DNA of 11,081 nucleotides, taken from an uncultured Oscillospiraceae bacterium (GTDB lineage Bacteria; Bacillota_A; Clostridia; Oscillospirales; Oscillospiraceae). The stretch is taken from positions 927-12,007 of the forward strand of contig CAJUAW010000085.1 in NCBI GenBank assembly GCA_910584605.1. The letters run 5' to 3'. A model generated the notes under the pieces. The model did no database searches. It was given only the letters and a program-made list of their open reading frames with translations, and was not told the origin of the DNA. How positions within the stretch are numbered: position 1 is the stretch's first letter; each line of letters starts with the position of its first letter. This document shows positions 7,205-11,081 of this stretch, piece after piece. The translations under genes were made by a program, and so were the position numbers.

Positions 7205-7221
7205 CGAGAGGAGCGTTTTCT

Positions 7222-7899
7222 GTGAAATTACTGATCGATGACGCCAACATCGCGGCTATCCGGGAGCTGTACGAGTTCTACCCCATCGACGGCGTGACCA
7301 CCAACCCCTCCATTCTGGCCAAGACCGGCCGCCCGCCCTTTGCGGTGCTGCGGGAGATCCGGAGCTTCATTGGTCCGGAGGCCAGCCTCCACGTTCAGGC
7401 AACAGCCCCGGAGGCCGCCGGTATGGTGGAGGACGCCAAGCGGATCACCGGAGAGCTGGGGGAGCGCACCCTGGTCAAAATCCCCTGCATCCCCCAGGGC
7501 TTTAAGGCCATGAAGGCCCTGCGAGAGTTGGGCATCCGGACCACCGGGACCGCCGTCTACACCCCTATGCAGGCCTTTCTGGCCGCCCAGTGCGGGGCGG
7601 AGTACGTGGCCCCCTACGTCAACCGCATCGACAACATGGGCTTTGACGGCATTGCCGTGGCCAAGGAGATCCAGGATATTTTTTCCAACAACTGCATGTC
7701 CGCCAGCATTCTGGCCGCCAGCTTTAAAAACTCCCAGCAGGTGCTGGAGCTGTGCAAATATGGCGTAGGGGCCGCCACGGCAGGGCCGGACATAATCCGG
7801 GCGCTGGTGAAAAATCCCGCCATCGACGCCGCGGTGGACGCCTTTGCCGCCGACTTCCGGAAGCTCACCGGCGTCCAGGCCATGACGGACTGCGAATGA
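7222..7899 (+). CDS. Fructose-6-phosphate aldolase-type transaldolase-family enzyme (FSA/TalC)
   Basis: This is a 225-residue class I aldolase, the size of FSA (220) rather than full transaldolase. The Schiff-base lysine is Lys86 in TLVKIPC. Other marks are Asp6 near the N-terminus, GVTTNPSILAK at 24-34, GTAVYTPMQAF at 109-119, APYVNRID at 130-137 and AASFKNSQQ. Tyr132 matches the tyrosine that distinguishes FSA from transaldolase B, which has Phe. FSA splits or joins ketose phosphates using dihydroxyacetone- or hydroxyacetone-type donors and glyceraldehyde 3-phosphate. The residue equivalent to Gln59 of E. coli FSA appears to be His57 (in LHVQAT), by an alignment made from memory. The GTG at 7222 has the ribosome site GAGAGGAG. 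The gene overlaps the kinase by ATGA, so translation is coupled. Here it would cut the product of the glycyl radical enzyme. Confidence 0.92.
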   Translation: MKLLIDDANIAAIRELYEFYPIDGVTTNPSILAKTGRPPFAVLREIRSFIGPEASLHVQATAPEAAGMVEDAKRITGELGERTLVKIPCIPQGFKAMKALRELGIRTTGTAVYTPMQAFLAAQCGAEYVAPYVNRIDNMGFDGIAVAKEIQDIFSNNCMSASILAASFKNSQQVLELCKYGVGAATAGPDIIRALVKNPAIDAAVDAFAADFRKLTGVQAMTDCE

Positions 7900-8786
7900 G
7901 GGTGCTGGTCCTCGATATCGGCGGTACGTTCACCAAGTACGCCTGCATGGACGAGGCCATGCGCTTTCTGGAGCGGGGAAAAATCCCCACCCCCCAGGAC
8001 AGCCGGGAGTCCCTGATCGAGGCCCTGGGGCAGATCTACGACGGCCTGCTCCCCCTGGACGGCATCGCCCTCGCCATGCCCGGCATCATCGACCCGGAGC
8101 AGGGCTGCTGCCGCATGGGCGGCGCCCTGCGGTACAACGACGGCTTCTTCCTGCGCCAGGCCCTGTACCGCCGCTGTCCGGTGAGGATCTGCATGGAAAA
8201 CGACGCCAAATGCGCCGCCCTGGCGGAGTCTGCCGCAGGGAGCCTTCAGGACGTGGACGACGGCTTTGTCCTGATTTTTGGCACGATGATTGGCGGCGGC
8301 TACATAAAGGACCGGAAGCTCCACCGGGGCAGGCACTGCTCCGCTGGAGAGGTCTCCTACATCGTAACCAGCCGGGACAGCATGGCCGGGCCCGATACCA
8401 TCTGGGGTACCCGCTGCGGCACGCCCTATCTGTGCAGGCTGTACGCGGAGCGGATCGGGGCGGACCCCAGAGAGGTGGACGGCGTTCAGGTGTTTGAGGC
8501 CGTCGCCCGCCGGGACCCGGACGCCCTGGACTGCCTGGAGCGGTTCACAAAGGAGATCGCCGTCCAGATTTTCAACCTGCAGACCGTGCTGGATGTGGAG
8601 CGCTTCGCCATCGGAGGCGGCATCAGCGCCCAGCCCGCCTTCCTCCAGGCCATCCGCGATCAGCTCCAGGCCCTGTACCGGCGCTGCCCCTACACAGTGC
8701 CCCAGGCGGAGGTGGTCGCCTGCGCCTTCCAAAACGACGCCAACCTCATCGGCGCGCTCCAGTGCTTTTTCCGTGCATACCCGTAA
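7896..8786 (+). CDS. ROK-family sugar kinase lacking the zinc motif
   Basis: This is a 296-residue protein of ROK length. The ATP loop is DIGGT at 7-11; the catalytic aspartate is Asp103 in ENDAKCAALAE; the glycine-rich GTMIGGGYI lies at 129-137, GE at 151-152, and IGGGIS at 239-244. ROK kinases phosphorylate hexoses or derivatives with ATP, usually at O-6. The CxCGxxGC zinc motif and its partner histidine, common in ROK proteins, are absent: the region reads SAGEVSYIV. There is no DNA-binding domain, so it is a kinase rather than a ROK repressor. The ATG at 7896 overlaps the aldolase TGA (ATGA); I rejected longer in-frame starts because they run through the aldolase. Its place in the operon suggests it supplies the phosphorylated substrate of the glycyl radical enzyme. 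The specific sugar is not known. Confidence 0.9.
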   Translation: MRVLVLDIGGTFTKYACMDEAMRFLERGKIPTPQDSRESLIEALGQIYDGLLPLDGIALAMPGIIDPEQGCCRMGGALRYNDGFFLRQALYRRCPVRICMENDAKCAALAESAAGSLQDVDDGFVLIFGTMIGGGYIKDRKLHRGRHCSAGEVSYIVTSRDSMAGPDTIWGTRCGTPYLCRLYAERIGADPREVDGVQVFEAVARRDPDALDCLERFTKEIAVQIFNLQTVLDVERFAIGGGISAQPAFLQAIRDQLQALYRRCPYTVPQAEVVACAFQNDANLIGALQCFFRAYP

Positions 8787-8794
8787 TACTGCGC

Positions 8795-8831
8795 AAAAAC
8801 TCCGAACATCCTGGGATGTTCGGAGTTTTTT
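8795..8831 (+). terminator. Strong Rho-independent terminator after the kinase, usable in both directions
   Basis: An 11-base perfect stem (CTCCGAACATC at 8800-8810 with GATGTTCGGAG at 8815-8825) encloses a CTGG loop and is followed by six T. The five A at 8795-8799 provide a T-run for the opposite strand, so it could also end the convergent chemoreceptor transcript, which stops at 8881. Confidence 0.93.
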
Positions 8832-8880
8832 GTGTGGGTACCTCCGGGGATCACGCTGGCGAAACGGGCAGGCGTTCCAT

Positions 8881-10467
8881 CTAAAGGTTTGCAAACACCT
8901 CTACCTGAAGCTGCAGTCCGCCCGCAATCTTCTGATTGGTGTCCATCTCGCTGACGATGCCGCCCAGGTCCTCCACCAGGATGCGGGTGCTGTCCGCAAC
9001 GCCGGTGACATCCGCCACCGCGCCGTCCACCGCCCCGGAGATGCCGGAGATAGAGCCGGTGATCTCCTCCATTGCGGCCCGGAGCCGGTCCGCCTGGCTG
9101 TGGAAGTCCTCCATGGACCGCTGTATGTGGGCGGCGTCCTCCCGGTACTGCTGTCCGGACTGGACCGACTGGGCCAGCTGCTTCGAGATCGTCTCCCCCA
9201 GGTAATCGGCCAGCTCCTGGGCGCTGGAGGCCAGGTACTTGACCGCACCGGTGACGATCCCGCTGACCTCCTTGATGTGTCCGGCGGCCTCCCCGCAGGC
9301 GTCCGCCAGATGACGGACCTCCTGGGCCACTATGGCAAAGCCCTTTCCCGCCTCTCCGGCCCGGGCCGCCTCGATGGAGGCGTTGATGGCAATGAGGTCC
9401 GTGGAGGAGGAGATTGAGAGGATGTCCTGGGTCAGAATGCTGATCTGGTCCACGCTCCGGCTCTTCTCAATGGCCTCGTTCAGAACGGACATAATCTGCT
9501 CCGTACGGGCCTGTACCGCCTCCATCTCCTGCCGGGCCGACTGCTCCATCGTCTCAGAGCGGCCCCGCATCTCCACCGAGTACCGGTTGAGCGCGGCACT
9601 GGCGTCGGTCATCTGCCGGGCCTCCTCCTGGGTCCGGCCGGCACTGGTGGTGATGGCCGACGTATTCCGAGAAATCTCCCCAAGGGCGCCGGAGAGCTGC
9701 TCCGTCAGCCCGGAGAGCCTTTGGGCACTGCCGGAGGAGGTCTCGGTCCGGCCGCGGATCTTGCCCACCACCCGGTTGAGCGACTCCGAGCTGTCCTGAA
9801 GGGTATCCATCGCGTTCCGGATGGGGGCGACCACATGCCTGCGGATGATCCGCAGCGCCGCCCATACCAGAAAAACTCCCACCGCCAGGGCTGCGGCACT
9901 GATGACCAGTGCGCTGACATACACGATGAAGAGACGGCTCTGCGCCTCCTCCGCCTGGGCGCTGACCGAGGCGGAAAGGGTGTCGATGCCGGACTCCACG
10001 GCGGCGCTCTGCGCTGCCACCTCCCCGTTGGCCATGGCGTACGCCTCCTGGGTCTTGCTGTCGGCGCTGGCGCAGACCAGATGGACCAGCGCATGCTTGA
10101 AGGCGTCATAGTCCTCCAGCAGGCCGCGGTACACCGCCTCGTCCTCCCCGGTCACAAAGGGCGCGTAGCTGGCCAGCTGCCCGTCCAGCTCCGCCTCCTC
10201 CGCCTTGATCTCCTGCACCAGCCGGATCATGGTGTTGTGATCCGCCGCCACGATATGGGACAGCGCCAGCCGGTGCAGGTCCATCATCGACCGGCGAATC
10301 TCCGCCAGCCTGGATTCGCTGGCCATGTACTCATCCACAATGACTCCGGCATTGGCGTGGACATTATTGATGCCGAACACCGCCAGCAGGTTGGACGCCA
10401 GCATGATCAGCCCCAGCAGAACCACCGGCAGGATCAGACGCTGCTGCAGCGTAAGCTTTCCTTTCAT
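8881..10467 (-). CDS. Methyl-accepting chemotaxis protein with four-helix-bundle-type sensor
   Basis: This is a 528-residue transmembrane chemoreceptor. TM1 is at about 11-32 and TM2 at about 179-204. Between them lie roughly 145 mostly helical extracytoplasmic residues, the length of a four-helix-bundle ligand domain. A short HAMP-like linker follows TM2 (RRHVVAPIRNAM). The signalling hairpin tip is at about 357-390, with AINASIEAARAGEAGKGFAIV and AQEVRHLAD, the conserved CheA/CheW contact region. No C-terminal CheR-binding pentapeptide is seen. The ATG at 10467 has GGAGGG in the 13-base gap after the solute-binding protein stop, so the two genes are one transcript. This hints that the receptor senses the loaded binding protein; that is inference. 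It implies a motile or chemotactic organism. The 94 bases from 8787 to 8880 hold only the terminator. Confidence 0.95.
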   Translation of the reverse strand: MKGKLTLQQRLILPVVLLGLIMLASNLLAVFGINNVHANAGVIVDEYMASESRLAEIRRSMMDLHRLALSHIVAADHNTMIRLVQEIKAEEAELDGQLASYAPFVTGEDEAVYRGLLEDYDAFKHALVHLVCASADSKTQEAYAMANGEVAAQSAAVESGIDTLSASVSAQAEEAQSRLFIVYVSALVISAAALAVGVFLVWAALRIIRRHVVAPIRNAMDTLQDSSESLNRVVGKIRGRTETSSGSAQRLSGLTEQLSGALGEISRNTSAITTSAGRTQEEARQMTDASAALNRYSVEMRGRSETMEQSARQEMEAVQARTEQIMSVLNEAIEKSRSVDQISILTQDILSISSSTDLIAINASIEAARAGEAGKGFAIVAQEVRHLADACGEAAGHIKEVSGIVTGAVKYLASSAQELADYLGETISKQLAQSVQSGQQYREDAAHIQRSMEDFHSQADRLRAAMEEITGSISGISGAVDGAVADVTGVADSTRILVEDLGGIVSEMDTNQKIAGGLQLQVEVFANL

Positions 10468-10480
10468 ACCAATCCCTCCA

Positions 10481-11081
10481 TCATCGAGCAGTCACATTCT
10501 CTACCATGCGGTCCAGCTGGGCCTGAAGGGAGGCGCCCGAGGGGTTCCCGTCCGCCATGCTGGCGGCAAATTCCTCCACCGGAGCCCAGAAGTTGCCTCC
10601 TACCCGCTGGACCTGAGAAAATTCCGCCTGGGCCAGCAGGGCCGCCATGGCCGTCGAGTTCTGGACTTCCGCCGAGGCCGCGGCGGCGCTGTTGGAGGGA
10701 CCCTGTCCCCTCCGCTCAAAACGCAGGCGCTGGTTCTCCTCGCTGGTGATCCACTCCGCAAGCCTGACCGCCCATTCCGGGTACTCCGAATAGGCGTTGA
10801 CGCCAATGAGCTTACAGCCGGAGAACGAGGCCATCTGCACCTGCTGTCCGCCGCAGGTAAAGGTGGGCAGCTTGACCGCTCCGGCGTTTTCCCCCCAGGC
10901 CTCCTGAATGGCCACCGTATTCCAGACGCCGCTGACACCGGCGATGAGCGAGCCGTCCTGGACGCCCTGCAAAAACGCCTCGTCGGTCCGGCTGGAGAAG
11001 CCGGGGCTGGCGGCGACGGACAGCATGGACTCCGCCACGTCCACCCCGGAAATGGGACCGTCCGTGCCATTCCAGGTGCAG
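10481..11081 (-). CDS. Extracellular solute-binding protein, sugar ABC-transporter type, C-terminal part (start beyond right edge)
   Basis: The frame is open from the right edge to the TGA at 10481, giving about 199 C-terminal residues. Segments such as VSGVWNTVAIQEAWGENAGA, KLPTF, MASFSGCKLIGVNAYSEYPE, AVRLAEWITSEENQRLRFE and RRGQGPSNSAAAASAEVQ match the C-terminal half of MalE-type (family 1) sugar-binding proteins, including the hinge-proximal AxxxxEWITSEENQ helix. An ATG-less N-terminus with a lipoprotein signal should lie to the right. It would bind an oligosaccharide or sugar outside the membrane. No permease or ATPase gene is seen downstream; the next gene is a chemoreceptor. Permease genes may lie upstream, outside the window. 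Confidence 0.88.
   Translation of the reverse strand, partial: CTWNGTDGPISGVDVAESMLSVAASPGFSSRTDEAFLQGVQDGSLIAGVSGVWNTVAIQEAWGENAGAVKLPTFTCGGQQVQMASFSGCKLIGVNAYSEYPEWAVRLAEWITSEENQRLRFERRGQGPSNSAAAASAEVQNSTAMAALLAQAEFSQVQRVGGNFWAPVEEFAASMADGNPSGASLQAQLDRMVENVTAR

Noticed and set aside
6547..7221. Upstream extension of the aldolase frame into the glycyl radical enzyme
   Set aside because: The extension reads as G/R/P-rich shadow; the GTG at 7222 with GAGAGGAG gives a protein of FSA length.
7614..8894. 426-residue minus-strand open frame under the kinase and aldolase
   Set aside because: It runs through the terminator at 8795-8831 and opposes two well-supported genes.
9721..10749. Plus-strand open frame antisense to the chemoreceptor and binding protein
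   Set aside because: It spans two genes on the other strand and shows no recognisable domain.
1..11081. CRISPR array, tRNA, rRNA or complete insertion sequence
   Set aside because: No regularly spaced direct repeats, cloverleaf, rRNA segment or transposase reading frame was seen on either strand.

Overview
The window looks like chromosomal DNA from a GC-rich, anaerobic gut member of the Bacillota, most like the Oscillospiraceae (Flavonifractor/Lawsonibacter type). The reasons are dense genes with strong GC-rich third positions, AT-rich intergenic promoters, AGGAGG-type ribosome sites, an oxygen-sensitive glycyl radical enzyme with its radical-SAM activase, and a Gram-positive-style solute-binding protein beside a chemoreceptor. 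The genus is inferred from gene style only.

Layout. (1) 1-2568, minus strand: two ankyrin-repeat genes, each split by a shift of the same sense. The left one fuses ankyrin repeats to a MoxR-like AAA+ ATPase that runs off the left edge. The right one also lacks a normal start. (2) 2552-3022, plus strand: the C-terminal part of a ClpP-like protease without its catalytic serine, abutting the broken ankyrin gene head to head, then an intact small membrane protein. (3) 3021-3062: a hairpin terminator. (4) 3077-4615, minus strand: a DeoR-family regulator preceded by a glycyl-radical-enzyme activase. (5) 4649-4752: two divergent sigma-70-type promoters with an inverted repeat between them. (6) 4802-8786, plus strand: an operon of glycyl radical enzyme, FSA-type aldolase and ROK-family sugar kinase, closed by a strong terminator at 8795-8831. 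(7) 8881-11081, minus strand: a methyl-accepting chemotaxis protein preceded by the C-terminal part of a sugar-type solute-binding protein.

The core of the window is the divergent five-gene cluster at 3077-8786. The activase would install the glycyl radical, the radical enzyme would open or rearrange a phosphorylated substrate, and the aldolase would cut the product into C3 units. The ROK kinase would supply the phosphate, and the DeoR protein would respond to a sugar phosphate and control both promoters. The set resembles E. coli ybiY-ybiW-fsaA and pflC-pflD-fsaB with a kinase added. I propose a kinase-fed variant of radical-mediated 1,5-anhydrohexitol breakdown. The substrate is inference.

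The left quarter looks like a decaying or recombined locus. The rest of the window reads as intact genes. No tRNA, rRNA, CRISPR array or complete mobile element was seen.
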